DNA from: Streptantibioticus ferralitis
GTDB lineage: Bacteria; Actinomycetota; Actinomycetes; Streptomycetales; Streptomycetaceae
Assembly: GCF_029223525.1 (NCBI RefSeq)
Contig: NZ_JARHTQ010000002.1
Span: forward strand, 496,001 to 560,000
Length of the DNA stretch: 64,000 nucleotides
Reading direction: 5' to 3'
Position 1 is the stretch's first letter, and every line of letters begins with the position of its first letter. This document shows positions 43,530 through 54,000 of this stretch, one piece after another. Both the position numbers and the translations under genes were made by a program. The notes under the pieces are model-generated. The model searched no databases. It was not told the DNA's origin and saw only the letters and a program-made list of their open reading frames with translations.

Positions 43530-45116
43530 TCAGGCCACCGTGTCCCCGGTGAGCGGGGCCGCCACCGGCTCCGCCGCGTCGACGCTCCGGACGGCGGGGG
43601 CCGCCCGGGTCAGGATGACGTAGAGCACGAGGGCGGAGGCGACGCCGACCGCCCAGCCGTAGTCGGCCAGCGGCTTGAGGAAGGGGATGAGCCCGTCGGT
43701 CGGGAACGGACCCTGTTTGACGCCCTTGGCGTCGACCGTCGAGTACGAGCCGCCGACCGCCAGCACACCACCGACGACGAAGGCGGCGACGGCACGCCAG
43801 TTCCAGCCACCGCTGTACCAGTACCGGCCTTCGGGGCGGTAGAGCTCGGCCAGTTGGAGGTGGGTGCGCCTCAGGATCCAGTAGTCGGCGATGAGGACAC
43901 CGGCCACGGTGCCCAGCAGGCCCCCGACCACTCCCAGCCAGGTGAAGATGTAGATGTGCGGGTTGGAGACCAGCTTCCACGGGAAGATGGCGACGCCGAC
44001 GACGCAGGTGATGAGCGCTCCGGTACGGAAGTTGATGAGTTTCGGCCAGAGGTTGGCGAGGTCGTAGGCGGGACTGACGACGTTGGCGGCGATGTTCACC
44101 GAGAGGGTGGCGATCAGCACCGTCAGCAGTGCGAGCAGAACGCCCGCGACGCTGTCCATCTTGGCGGCCAGCGCGATCGGGTCCCAGATCGGTGTGCCGT
44201 AGACGGCCTGCGAGCCGGAGGTGACCAGCACCGAGAGCAGCGCGAACAGCGTCATGGTGGTGGGCAACCCGAGCGCCTGGCCGCGGATCTGCGCACGTTG
44301 ACTGCCGCCGAAGCGAGTGAAGTCGGGAATGTTGAGGGAGAGGGTCGACCAGAAGCCGATCATTCCCATCAAGGAGGGGAAGAAGACCTTCCAGAAGCCG
44401 CTGCCCCAACCGAGCTTGGTGGGCTGGGAGAGCAGCGGACCGAAGCCGCCGGCCTTGACCGAGATCCACACCAGCAGCGCGAGGGCACCCGCGATCACGA
44501 ACGGCGCTGCCCAGTTCTCGATGCGCCGCAGGGTCTCCATACCGCGGGCTATGACGGCGAGTTCGATCGCCCAGAAGAGGAAGAAGGACAGCCACTGGGT
44601 CCACGGATAGCCGCCGATCGGCGATGCGTTCTGCCAACCGTGGCCGAGCAGCTTGCCGGAGAGCAGGAAGATGCCCTCGCCGCCGATCCAGGACTGGATG
44701 CCGAACCAGGCACACGCGACAAGGGCTCGTACCAGGGCGGGAAGGTTCGCGCCGCGCAGCCCGAAGGAGGCGCGGGCGAAGACCGGGAACGGTATTCCGT
44801 AGCGGGTGCCCGCGTGGCCGGTGAGCAGCATCGGCGCCAGCACGATCACATTGGCCAGGGCGATGGTGAGGACGGCCTGCTTCCAGTCCATGCCCAGCGC
44901 GACCAGGCCGGAGGCGAGGGTCCAGGACGGAATGTTGTGGGCCATACCGACCCACAGGGCGAGGAAGTTGTAGGTGGTCCAGCGCCGGTTCGCCACCGGG
45001 ACCGGTTTGAGGTCCTCGTTGGCGAACCGGGGGTCGGTCAGGGTGAGCCCGGCGGGCAGTTCGATCCGTCCGTCGGGGTGGGCTGTCTGGGACGTTGGCT
45101 GTGCGGCTGCGGACAT
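43530..45116 (-). CDS. NCS1 nucleobase/hydantoin:cation symporter
   Basis: 528 residues, about twelve membrane helices. NCS1 markers: FLALWVGMAHNIPSWTLASG in helix 1, RYGIPFPVFARASFGLRGAN, a WIGGEG segment in the substrate site, and LSLNIPDFTRFGGSQ. The closest familiar model is Mhp1, the Na+-hydantoin transporter; uracil and allantoin permeases share the family. The ATG at 45116 has GAGGTGG nine nt upstream. It follows the LLM gene with a 124-nt gap on the same strand, so it is the last gene of the catabolic block and probably brings in the pyrimidine or hydantoin substrate. Confidence 0.92.
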   Translation of the reverse strand: MSAAAQPTSQTAHPDGRIELPAGLTLTDPRFANEDLKPVPVANRRWTTYNFLALWVGMAHNIPSWTLASGLVALGMDWKQAVLTIALANVIVLAPMLLTGHAGTRYGIPFPVFARASFGLRGANLPALVRALVACAWFGIQSWIGGEGIFLLSGKLLGHGWQNASPIGGYPWTQWLSFFLFWAIELAVIARGMETLRRIENWAAPFVIAGALALLVWISVKAGGFGPLLSQPTKLGWGSGFWKVFFPSLMGMIGFWSTLSLNIPDFTRFGGSQRAQIRGQALGLPTTMTLFALLSVLVTSGSQAVYGTPIWDPIALAAKMDSVAGVLLALLTVLIATLSVNIAANVVSPAYDLANLWPKLINFRTGALITCVVGVAIFPWKLVSNPHIYIFTWLGVVGGLLGTVAGVLIADYWILRRTHLQLAELYRPEGRYWYSGGWNWRAVAAFVVGGVLAVGGSYSTVDAKGVKQGPFPTDGLIPFLKPLADYGWAVGVASALVLYVILTRAAPAVRSVDAAEPVAAPLTGDTVA

Positions 45117-45240
45117 GTACGGCCACCTCGGTTCGCGGTCGTCGCGGGGGAGAGGGGACAGGAGGACCGGCGGCCGCGGCGTCGGGGCCGGACGGACGTA
45201 CGAAGCATTGTCGCGTAGTGCGGGTAGAGCTGGCGAGGCG

Positions 45241-46257
45241 TCAGGCCAGCGCCGGTATGACGCTCTTTCCGTAGGCGTCGACGGTGGATTCGATGGCGTC
45301 GTGCATGGCGTAGACCGCGAACTGGTCAACTCCCAGGGAGCGAAGGTGCTCCAGCTTCTCGATGTGCGCCTCGACCGGGCCGATGAGGCAGAAGCGGTCC
45401 ACGATCGCGTCGGGGACGAACGCCGTGTCGGGATTGCCGCTGCGGCCGTGGTGGCGGTAGTCGTACCCTTGGCGGTCCTTGATGTAGTCGGTCAGCGCCT
45501 CCGGCACCATCTCCGAGTGCTCGCCGTAGTGGGAGACCAGGTCGGCGACGTGGTTGCCCACCATGCCACCGAACCAGCGGCACTGCTCCCGCGCATGGGC
45601 GAGCGCCTCGGGCGAGTCGTCGGCCGTGACGTACGCGGGGGCGGCGACGCAGATGGTGACCTCGGCGGGATCGCGGCCCGCTTCGACGGCGGCCTGGCGG
45701 ACCGCCTTGACCATCCACTCCGTCAGATAGGGGTCGGCGAGTTGGAGGATGAAGCCATCCGCCTGGCGACCCGTGAGGGCCAGCGCCCTGGGGCCGTAGG
45801 CGCCCATCCAGATCGGCAGTGCGGCGCCTTCCGAGACCCAGGGGAAGCGCATGGCGGTGCCGTCGACCTCGGCCTCGCGGCCCTCGGCGAGCTCTTTGAT
45901 GGCGTGCATCGCCCGGCTGAGCCGGTCGAGCGTGGCGGGCTTGCGCCCGGCGACCCGCATGGCCGAGTCACCGCGGCCGATACCGCAGACCGTACGGTTG
46001 CCGAACATGTCGTTGAGGGTGGCGAACAGGGAGGCGGTCACCTCCCAGGTGCGGGTGGCCGGGTTGGTGACCATCGGACCGACGATCAGACGCTCGGTCT
46101 GAGCGAGGATCTGGCTGTAGACGACGAAGGGTTCCTGCCACAGCACAACCGAGTCGAAGGTCCAGCCGTAGCTGAAGCCCGCGCCCTCGGCGCGCGTCAT
46201 GCGCTCCACGAGCAACCGCGCGGGCGGGTCGGTCTGGAGCACGAGGCCGAAGTCCAC
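45241..46257 (-). CDS. TIGR03842-type LLM-class F420-dependent oxidoreductase
   Basis: 338 residues of the bacterial luciferase-like fold. It opens with VDFGLVLQTDPP, matching the family start. Other markers are GWTFDSVVLWQEPFVVYSQI, GPMVTNPATR, NRTVCGIGRGDSAMR and GAYGPRALALTGRQADG. This family is strictly linked to dihydropyrimidinase genes in actinobacteria and is predicted to use F420. A GTG nine nt earlier is possible, but AAAGG sits ideally before the chosen GTG. It may reduce or oxidise the pyrimidine or hydantoin ring; the reaction is unproven. Confidence 0.9.
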   Translation of the reverse strand: MDFGLVLQTDPPARLLVERMTRAEGAGFSYGWTFDSVVLWQEPFVVYSQILAQTERLIVGPMVTNPATRTWEVTASLFATLNDMFGNRTVCGIGRGDSAMRVAGRKPATLDRLSRAMHAIKELAEGREAEVDGTAMRFPWVSEGAALPIWMGAYGPRALALTGRQADGFILQLADPYLTEWMVKAVRQAAVEAGRDPAEVTICVAAPAYVTADDSPEALAHAREQCRWFGGMVGNHVADLVSHYGEHSEMVPEALTDYIKDRQGYDYRHHGRSGNPDTAFVPDAIVDRFCLIGPVEAHIEKLEHLRSLGVDQFAVYAMHDAIESTVDAYGKSVIPALA

Positions 46258-46296
46258 GGCGTTCACCTTTCGTTGGTGCTGGCTGGTGGTGGCGGG

Positions 46297-47697
46297 TCAG
46301 ATGAGGTACTGACAGGTGGTGCGGGACTGGTAGCGGCCGTGGCCCGGGCGGCCGAGGTACCGCTCGCCGTCCACCACGACGGTGCCGCGGGACAGTACGG
46401 TGCGGGCCTTGCCGGTGACGCGCTCGCCCTCGTACGCCGAGTAGTCGACGTTCATGTGGTGGGTATCGGCGGAGATGACCTGCTCGGCGTGCGGATCGTA
46501 GATGACGATGTCCGCGTCGGCGCCGGGGGCGATGGTGCCCTTGCGCGGGTAGAGGCCGAACATCCTGGCCGGGGTGGCACAGGCGAGCTCTATCCAGCGG
46601 CGGCGTGAGATGTGTCCGTCGACGACGGCCTGGTGCAGCAGGTCCATCCGGTTCTCCACGCCCGGCAGACCGTTGGGGATCCTGGAGAAGTCACCGCGGC
46701 CCAGTTCCTTCTGGCCGGTGAAACAGAACGGGCAGTGGTCGGTGGAGACCACCGACAGGTCGTTGGTGCGCAGCCCCCGCCACAGGGCGGCCTGGTGCTC
46801 GCGCGGGCGCAGCGGTGTGGAGCAGACGTACTTGGCGCCCTCGAAGTCCGGCTCGGCGAGCTCGTCGGTGGACAGGAAGAGGTACTGCGGGCAGGTCTCG
46901 CCGAAGACGTTCAGTCCCTTGTCACGGGCCTGCGCGAGCTCGGCGACGGCCTCCTCGGCGGAGACGTGCACCACGTACAGCGGCGATCCGGCCACCCGGG
47001 AGAGCTGGATGGCACGGTGTGTGGCCTCGGCCTCCAGCAGGGCCTTGCGTACCTCACCGTGGTAGCGCGGATCGGTGTGACCGGCGGCGAGTGCCTGTTC
47101 CACCAGCACATCGATGGCGATGCCGTTCTCCGCGTGCATCATGGTGAGCCCGCCGTTGTCCGCGCACCGCTGCATGGCCCGCAGGATCTTCCCGTCATCG
47201 CTGTAGAACACGCCTGGATACGCCATGAACAGCTTGAAGGAGGTGACTCCCTCCTCGACGAGCAGGTCCATCTCCTTGAGCGAGTCCTCGGTGACATCGG
47301 CGAGGATCATGTGGAAGCCGTAGTCGATGGCGCACCGGCCGTCGGCCTTGGCGTGCCAGGCGTCGAGGCCTTCGCGCAGCGACCGGCCGACGCTTTGCAC
47401 CGCGAAGTCGACGATGGTGGTGGTGCCGCCCCAGGCCGCCGCGCGCGTACCGGTCTCGAAGGTGTCGGAGGCGGACGTGCCGCCGAACGGCATCTCCATG
47501 TGGGTGTGCGCGTCCACCCCGCCCGGGATGACGTACTGCCCTGCGGCGTCGATGACGGTGTCCGCCGTCCAACTCTGCGTCAGGGCACTGCCCGTGGCGG
47601 CCAGCGCGACGACCCGCTCACCCTCGATCAGGACATCCGCCCAGACCTCTTCGGCGGCGGTGATGACAAGCCCACCACGTATGACGGTACGGGTCAC
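46297..47697 (-). CDS. hydA: Dihydropyrimidinase / D-hydantoinase
   Basis: 466 residues, GTG start behind GGAGA. Binuclear metal site: H64 and H66 in GGVDAHTHMEMP, carboxylated K155 in SFKLFMAYPG, H188 in MMHAENG, a later histidine in LYVVHVSAEEA, and the aspartate in STDHCPF. These define the dihydropyrimidinase/hydantoinase family, which opens the ring of dihydrouracil, dihydrothymine or 5-substituted hydantoins to N-carbamoyl amino acids. It lies between the ureidopropionase and LLM genes with 30-40-nt gaps, consistent with one transcript. Confidence 0.94.
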   Translation of the reverse strand: MTRTVIRGGLVITAAEEVWADVLIEGERVVALAATGSALTQSWTADTVIDAAGQYVIPGGVDAHTHMEMPFGGTSASDTFETGTRAAAWGGTTTIVDFAVQSVGRSLREGLDAWHAKADGRCAIDYGFHMILADVTEDSLKEMDLLVEEGVTSFKLFMAYPGVFYSDDGKILRAMQRCADNGGLTMMHAENGIAIDVLVEQALAAGHTDPRYHGEVRKALLEAEATHRAIQLSRVAGSPLYVVHVSAEEAVAELAQARDKGLNVFGETCPQYLFLSTDELAEPDFEGAKYVCSTPLRPREHQAALWRGLRTNDLSVVSTDHCPFCFTGQKELGRGDFSRIPNGLPGVENRMDLLHQAVVDGHISRRRWIELACATPARMFGLYPRKGTIAPGADADIVIYDPHAEQVISADTHHMNVDYSAYEGERVTGKARTVLSRGTVVVDGERYLGRPGHGRYQSRTTCQYLI

Positions 47698-47728
47698 GGT
47701 CTCTCCTCGTTCCTCTGCTGCTTCCGGC

Positions 47729-48571
47729 TCAGGCCTCGGTCAGCGGGCCGTACGCCTCGGGGCGGCGGTCGCGGTAGAAGGCCCACTGCTGCCGGACCTC
47801 GTCGATCAGACCCATGTCCAGGTCGCGGACGACCAACTCCTCCTCCTTGTCCGACGCGACGTCGCCGACGAACTGACCGCGCGGGTCGACGAAGTACGAG
47901 GTGCCGTAGAAGTCGTTGTCGCCGTACTCCTCCGCACCGACCCGGTTGATCGCCGCGACGAAGTACTCGTTCGCCACCGCGGCGGCGGGCTGCTCCAACT
48001 GCCAGAGGTAGGCGGACAGTCCGCGGCTGGTGGCGGAGGGGTTGTAGACGATCTCCGCGCCGGACAGGCCCAGGGCCCGCCAGCCCTCCGGGAAGTGCCG
48101 GTCGTAGCAGATGTACACCCCCACCTTCCCCACCGCCGTGTCGAACACCGGCCAGCCGAGGTTTCCGGGCTTGAAGTAGTACTTCTCCCAGAAGCCCTTC
48201 ACCTGCGGGATGTGATGCTTGCGGTACTTGCCCAGGTAGGAGCCGTCCGCGTCGATCACGGCGGCGGTGTTGTAGCAGAAGCCCGGCCGCTCCACCTCGT
48301 ACACCGGCACCACGATCACCATGCCAAGTTCCCTGGCCAGGGCCTGCATCCGTACGACCGTGGGGCCCTCCGGCACCGACTCGGCCCACCGGTAGTGCTC
48401 CGCTTCCTGTACCTGGCAGAAGTACGGCGCGTTGAACACCTCCTGGAAGCCGATGATCTGCGCACCCTGAGTGGCCGCTTCACGGGCCGCCCTCTCATGG
48501 GCATCGATCATCGTGTCGGTGCTGCCGGTCCAGGCGGTCTGGAACAGCGCTGCTCGAACCACTCGGCTCAT
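47729..48571 (-). CDS. Beta-ureidopropionase (nitrilase superfamily N-carbamoyl amino acid amidohydrolase)
   Basis: 280 residues. Catalytic triad E44 (GFQEVFNAPYF), K118 (YRKHHIP) and C155 (VYICYDRHFPEG). The extended GFWEKYYFKPGN segment and SATSRGLSAYLW fit beta-ureidopropionase/N-carbamoyl-D-amino-acid hydrolase. It removes carbamoyl from the dihydropyrimidinase product, giving beta-alanine (or an amino acid), CO2 and ammonia. The ATG at 48571 follows GAGGAGA. It is the first gene of the minus-strand unit, 31 nt before hydA. Confidence 0.93.
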   Translation of the reverse strand: MSRVVRAALFQTAWTGSTDTMIDAHERAAREAATQGAQIIGFQEVFNAPYFCQVQEAEHYRWAESVPEGPTVVRMQALARELGMVIVVPVYEVERPGFCYNTAAVIDADGSYLGKYRKHHIPQVKGFWEKYYFKPGNLGWPVFDTAVGKVGVYICYDRHFPEGWRALGLSGAEIVYNPSATSRGLSAYLWQLEQPAAAVANEYFVAAINRVGAEEYGDNDFYGTSYFVDPRGQFVGDVASDKEEELVVRDLDMGLIDEVRQQWAFYRDRRPEAYGPLTEA

Positions 48572-48714
48572 CGATCGTCTCCTCGGGGAGCTCGGCGATT
48601 TCCAGGCGGCTGCGCCACCTGTAGACCGAGACATTAGGAGTCCGTCGACAAAGGGTGCAGTGCCACGCTGTAACGCAATGGGGCTCCATCCGTTCCGCTG
48701 CGAAACGCTGGGAA

Positions 48715-49077
48715 GCAAAGATCCCGCGCACGTCAAAACCCGGACCCACCAGGCACGACCTGTTGGTGTACTGCGCGGCCCAGGAGCTACTGGACAACGT
48801 GGTACGCCACTCCGGTGCCACGCATGCCCATGTCACCCTTGTCTGCGACACCGGGACACTTCGTCTGACAGTCACCGATGACGGTGTGGGCACGGACCGG
48901 GCACATCTGCGCCAACGGCTGAGCGCAGGCCACATAGGGTCGGCCTCCCAGCGCGTACGGGTCGAAGCCGCAGGCGGCCGTATGGAACACCTGCCGACCG
49001 ACGACGGGACCCGGATCCGCATCACTGTGCCCCTGCCGCACTCCTCGGTACCCGCCGCCAGGAACTCGACCCGCTGA
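48715..49077 (+). pseudogene. Sensor histidine kinase C-terminal (HATPase) remnant
   Basis: Reads YCAAQELLDNVVRHSGATHA, then LRLTVTDDGVGTD and ending GGRMEHLPTDDGTRIRITVP. These are the N-box and G-box of a NarX-type (HisKA_3) HATPase. The phospho-acceptor helix and sensor part are gone; the frame begins in unrelated sequence near 48715. No response-regulator gene follows. Confidence 0.7.
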
Positions 49078-49254
49078 TCCAGGAATCACCCCCGCCGCTT
49101 GTTGTCGCGCTCCGGACTGGCGAATCTGGCTGACAACCTTTCGTGTCGACGCACCAGACGTCCCAACGCGGTCGTTCAAATCGTGAACCACACTGGGCCC
49201 TTGACGCCTCCACTGATGCCATTGGAGCCTGTGCTTCGCGTCTCAAGTGAGCAG

Positions 49255-49620
49255 GGGGGACGGTTGGACGGTGATCAACGTTTCGCCGCGGAAGACGCGC
49301 ACTGCGGGAGCGCACTGCTCGCCGACGGCGGGTTCGCGGAGTCGGCGGTGGGCTATCTCGGCGTCAACGACGGATGGACGCAGCTCTCCCACAACCACGG
49401 CCGAATGGCGCGTCGTCACGCCACGGCGGGTCCCGGAAACGTCGTGCAGTTGGGGCGGCTCCGTATGGACGGCCGCTCGCGCACCAAGGGGACCGTCGCG
49501 GTGGGATTCGGGCCTGACGCGGCGGCCGCGGTGGTGACCGCCCGTCGCTCCCCGCGGACCGGATTCCACGCCGCCGCCCGGCGATACGCGCGGCCGCCCG
49601 CTACACGCGACGCTGACGCG
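49255..49620 (+). pseudogene. GH15 glucodextranase-type N-terminal (GDN) domain remnant
   Basis: The frame holds SALLADGGFAESAVGYLGVN, DGWTQLSHNHGRM, GPGNVVQLGRLRM, KGTVAVGFGPDA and RTGFHAAARRYA. This matches the beta-sandwich domain of secreted bacterial GH15 glucan glucosidases (GYxGxxDGWxxL, GNVVQTxxL, LALGFG). Neither the N-terminal signal nor the catalytic barrel is present. Confidence 0.65.
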
Positions 49621-49633
49621 GCTCCCGGCCGCG

Positions 49634-49676
49634 GGTGGGGGGCAGTCCTTCCCCCGGGTCAGTCCTGCCCCCCACC
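49634..49676. terminator. Strong hairpin in remnant region
   Basis: Stem GGTGGGGGGCAG with its complement (12 bp) and a 19-nt loop. It separates the GH15 remnant from the nitroreductase gene. The rest of 49620-49914 holds nothing recognised. Confidence 0.65.
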
Positions 49677-49914
49677 TGCCACCAAGATTTGCGCACGCCC
49701 TACCCGTGGCGCTTCCCCCGGGCAGGCCCATCACCGGTCGACATGCCCTTCCACCGATCAGCCTCGGCCGATCGTCGCGGGAACGTCATCGGCCGGTCGC
49801 CCTGTCGGCCTTCCATCGCCGGCGGCGGCAGCACGCGCACCGCGACCGGTGCGGCCGGCGGGCGAGTTGATGACGGCCGTCGTCGAGGCGGGGTGCCGGT
49901 CAAGTGGACCGGAC

Positions 49915-50445
49915 TCAGCCCCGGTCCCATTGGATGAGGTCCTCCCACGCGGGACCGTTCTGACGGCGTACGGCGGGTGGCTGCTCGGCGGCAGGGTGGC
50001 CCAGGCAGACGATCAACTCTGGACGCAGGCCCTCCGGGAGGTTGAGAATCGTGGCCGCCGCGGTCCGGCTGAAGGACGTGACCGGTCCGGCGGCCAGTCC
50101 GATGCCGTGCGCCGCGAGCAGCATCGTCGCCGCGGCGGTGCCCACGTCGATGTAGGGGCCGGGGCTGGCCGGGTGGAAGCCGTAGCTCTCGACCCGAGCC
50201 CAGTCGACGCAGACGACGACCGCGGCCGCGGGGCGTTGGAGCATCCCCGGCGAGACCATCCGCAGAGCGCGCAGGATCCGGGGACGGGTGACGGCGACGT
50301 ACCGGTGTAGCCGCCGGTTTCCGGCGTGGGGTGCGTAGCGTGCGCTGTCGAGCACGGTCTTGAGCTGATCCTGCTGGACGGGGTCCCGCGTCATGGCCCG
50401 TACGACGCGGCGGGAGCGGATCGCCTGGAGCACGGGGTCGTTCAC
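49915..50445 (-). CDS. Nitroreductase-family protein (short)
   Basis: 176 residues from a GTG at 50445. The FMN-binding N-terminus is AIRSRRVVRAMT, followed by SARYAPHAGNRRLHRYVAV and the active-site-side segment YIDVGTAAATMLLAAHGIGL. The C-terminal LPEGLRPELIVCLGHPA is the usual nitroreductase end. The start GTG overlaps the stop of the upstream DUF6092 gene in GTGA, so translation is coupled. It may reduce a nitro, quinone or oxime group; its proximity to a Pls-type synthetase is noted but may be incidental. Confidence 0.85.
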   Translation of the reverse strand: MNDPVLQAIRSRRVVRAMTRDPVQQDQLKTVLDSARYAPHAGNRRLHRYVAVTRPRILRALRMVSPGMLQRPAAAVVVCVDWARVESYGFHPASPGPYIDVGTAAATMLLAAHGIGLAAGPVTSFSRTAAATILNLPEGLRPELIVCLGHPAAEQPPAVRRQNGPAWEDLIQWDRG

Positions 50446-50765
50446 GAGGCAGATCCGTCCAGGTCGAGTGAGGTGACCAGATGCGCGGCCACGGACCGGC
50501 ACAGTGCGTCGAGTCGCTCGACGTATCCGCCGGGGTCACCGGCTTTGACGGCCGTCTCGGAGAACCCCTTGCGAACGTCGAGCAAGAGCGGCCGCAGTCC
50601 GGTGCCTGCCCTGGGCGCGATCATCTCGGCCAGCCGGCCTGCCGCCGTGAGCAGGCGCATCGGCGCGTACTCGGCCGCCTCGTCCATCTGGGTGCGGGCG
50701 GCGGTCACCAGGTAGGCGAGGAGTTCGACGGCATCGTCTTCGTCGAGCACGAGAGGTGGAGACAC
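50442..50765 (-). CDS. DUF6092 family protein
   Basis: 107 residues: LVLDEDDAVELLAYLVTAAR, TQMDEAAEYAPMRLLTAAGR and LAEMIAPR, the conserved all-helical pattern of DUF6092. It starts at GTG 50765 with AAAGGGG five nt upstream. The family often accompanies nitroreductase-like genes, and here the two overlap by four bases. No function is known; a small regulatory or stabilising partner is plausible. The 293 nt between it and the synthetase hold nothing recognisable. Confidence 0.75.
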   Translation of the reverse strand: MSPPLVLDEDDAVELLAYLVTAARTQMDEAAEYAPMRLLTAAGRLAEMIAPRAGTGLRPLLLDVRKGFSETAVKAGDPGGYVERLDALCRSVAAHLVTSLDLDGSAS

Positions 50766-51058
50766 CACAGCCCCTTTCGCCGGCCCTGGCAGCCGTCCTC
50801 GTGGACCGCCGCCCGCACAGCGGCGGTGACCCATGTCAGCAGTCTCCCGCTGAAGTCCACGCGCGGCTTGTCGAGGGCGCGCACCCGACCGGACGCCGAG
50901 CTGGTCGCCGGCACCGCGGGCGCCTACGCGACCACGGCTGCGGCACCGGCACGCACGACACCGCGTTCTCGCACCGTTGGGTGAAGCCATGGCCGGCAAC
51001 GATGGACGATCAGTCGACGCGGAGGGCAACCGCGACCCATGAGCCGGATCCACAGTCG

Positions 51059-54000
51059 TCAGCGGGACGCCGATCCCGCTCCTGAGCGCAGCCGCCTGGT
51101 GCCGCGCCGACACTGCCTTGAGCCCTGACGGCCGCCGTCCGCCGAGGGGAGGCGCATCGCACAGCGGGCGACGGCGCCGGGCGTCCAGCGGGCCACCGGG
51201 TTGCCGAGCCAGCGGGTGCCCGCCGGGACATGTTCGCCGCCCATCACCAGGGACGAGGGGCCGACTGCGGCGCCGTCGCCGATCACCGCGCCGGGGAGGG
51301 CGATGGAGTGCGGCCCGAGGGTTGCTCCCGGCCGCAGCTGGACCGCGTCGACCCGCATCAGGCGGTCGTGGAACAGGTGCGTTTGCAGCACGCAGCCGCG
51401 GTTGACGCTCGCCCCGTCCCCGAGCCGGACCAGATCGGGCTCCGGCAACCAGTGGCTGTCGCACCACACACCTCGTCCGATGTGTGCGCCCAGCGTGCGC
51501 AGCCAGACGTTCAGCAACGGCGTGCCGACCAGATGGTGGCCGAACCAGGGGCTGGCCAGCGTCTCGACGAAGGTGTCGTACAACTCGTTGCGCCACACGA
51601 ACGAGCTCCACAGCGGGTGTTGGCACGGTGTGAAGCGCCCGACCAGCACCCACTTCGCCGCGGTGGTGACCAACGACGCGATCACACCACCGGCCAGCAG
51701 CAGCGGGCCGACCAGGGCGATGGCCGCCGTCCAACCGAAGGCGCTGACCAGTTCCTCCAGGGCCAGGAACACCGCGTCGGCGAGGACGGCGCCGCACAAC
51801 AGGGGGACTGCACGGCACAGTTCGATCGCGGCGCGGGCGACCACCAGGTGCATGGGCGGCTGGAAGGTGCGGCGTGGGTCGACGTGGTCGGGGCGGCGCG
51901 GCACGCTGAAGCCGGGGCGCCCCAGCCAGGACGTGCCGGGATCAAGGTGTGCGGGTGCGTCGGACAGGACGCCGATCAGGGCGTGGTCGGGCAGCGCACG
52001 GCCTGGCCCGACGATGCCGGAGTTGCCGACGAACGCCCGCCGTCCGACCGCGGATCGCCCCAAGCGCAGCCACGGGCCGTGCAGTTCGTACGGGGCGAGC
52101 AGCGTGTCGTCCGCGAGGAACGCGCCGCGCTCGACGCTGGTGAGCCGGGGCAGCGTCAAGGCGGTGGACACCTCCGCTCGGTGGCCCACCTTCGCGCCGC
52201 AGAGCCTGAGCCACAGGGGGGTGAGGAGACTGGCGTAAAGGGGGAAGAGCAGCCTACGGGCCTGGTCCATCAACCGTGACGTCACCCACGCACACCAGGC
52301 CACCCGGCCGGACACCGGATGAGATCCGGGTGTGAGCGCCGCACCGGCCAGGCGGACGATGACCGCCACCAGTGCCGCGTAGCTCAGCACGGTCAGCAGC
52401 GTCCCGACCGGCACCGCCCACGGCAGCTCTTGGACGAGGACGCCCGGAGTCAGGCCGGTGCCGCTGGCGCTGTCGAACAGGATGAAGGCGGGCAGCAGGG
52501 CGAGCAGGGGCAGGATGTCGAAGCCGAGCGCGGCGGTGGCGTAAGCCGTGGGCCACCATCCGCGGCCCGTCGGGCGTTCACGGTGTTGACGGAACACCGC
52601 CCCGTCGACCTCGCCCGTGGGCCGGGCTGGCGTACCGCTCCACACCTGGCCGGGCACCACCGTGCCGGTGACACAGGCACCCGGCGCGATGTGCGCGCGC
52701 TGTTCGACGAGCGCCCCGGGCAGCAGCATCGCGCGGGTGCCGACGCGGGCGTCCGCGCCGATGCGCACAGCGCCGAGGTGGAGCACATCGCCGTCCAGCC
52801 ACCACCCGGTGATGTCGGCCTCCGGCTCCACGGCGCAGCCGTCACCGAACGCGGCCAGCCCGGTGACCGGCGGTAGCGCGTGCAGGGCCACATCGCGGCC
52901 GACCGTACAGCCCACGGCCCGTGCGAACAGCGTCGCCCAGGGGGTGCCGAGCAGGTTCGGCATGCCGAGCGTCATCACCGTCCGCTCGGCCGCCCACAGC
53001 CGCAGATGCACCGAGCAACCCCGCGGGTACGCGCCGGGCCGCACACCCCGGGTGAGCAGGCGGGCCACCCCCGCGCAGATGCCCAGCCGCGACGGAGCGC
53101 TGCAGAGCGCCAGCCATCCGCCGAGGACCACCCACCACGACAGCCGCGGGATGCCCGGCGGCGGGCCCGTCACGTTGTCGAGGGTGGCGAGGGCGAGCAG
53201 CCAACGCAGTCCGACGACGGTGAACAAGGCGACCAGGACAAGGGCTTGGACCACACCGGCACGGCGCGGGGTCGGCCGTACGACACGGTCTGCCCGGTGC
53301 CGCTGGCCGAGCGTGTCAAGCCGTTCGGCCAGGGCGCACAGGGTCGGGCAGCGGTAGACGTCGGTGACGGAGACGTCCGGGAACCGCTCACGCAGCGCCG
53401 AGACCAGCCGCGCCGCGGCGAGGCTGCTACCGCCGAGCGCGAAGAAGTCGGATCCCGCGGTCACCGGCACGGCCAGCAGCCGTCGCCAGTGGCCCGCGAG
53501 CCACCCCGTCGTGCCGCCCAAGTCGGCGTCCTTCACCCCGGCTTCGGCCGGTGGCGGCAGCGGCCAGGGCAGTGCCCGGCGGTCGATCTTGCCCGAGGTG
53601 CTCGTGGGCAGTTCTTGGATGACGGCGATCCGGGGGACCAGCGGTGGCGGGAGCCTGCCGCGCAGATGATGGCGGGCGGCCGCCACGTCGAAGCGGGAGC
53701 GGCCATCGGCCACCGACTCGTCGGGCACGACGTATCCGACCAGCACCTGGCCCGCTGCCGCGGTGCTGTGTACGGCCGCGGCGGCGGCCCTCACCCCCGG
53801 CAGTGCCCGCAGCGCGGTGTCGATCTCGCCCAGCTCAACCCGCCGCCCAGCGATCTTGACCTGGTCGTCGGCGCGGCCGACGAAGGCCAGGCCCTGCGGA
53901 TCGGCACGCACCAGGTCACCACTGCGGTAGACGCGCTGACCAGGCAGCGCCGGGTGGGTACGGAACGCCTCCGCGTCCCGGACGCCGTCGAGGTACCGCG

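Noticed and set aside
43854-45218. Long plus-strand frame opposite the NCS1 permease
   Set aside because: Asp/Gly/Gln/Arg-rich antisense of a membrane protein, a common artefact in high-GC genomes.
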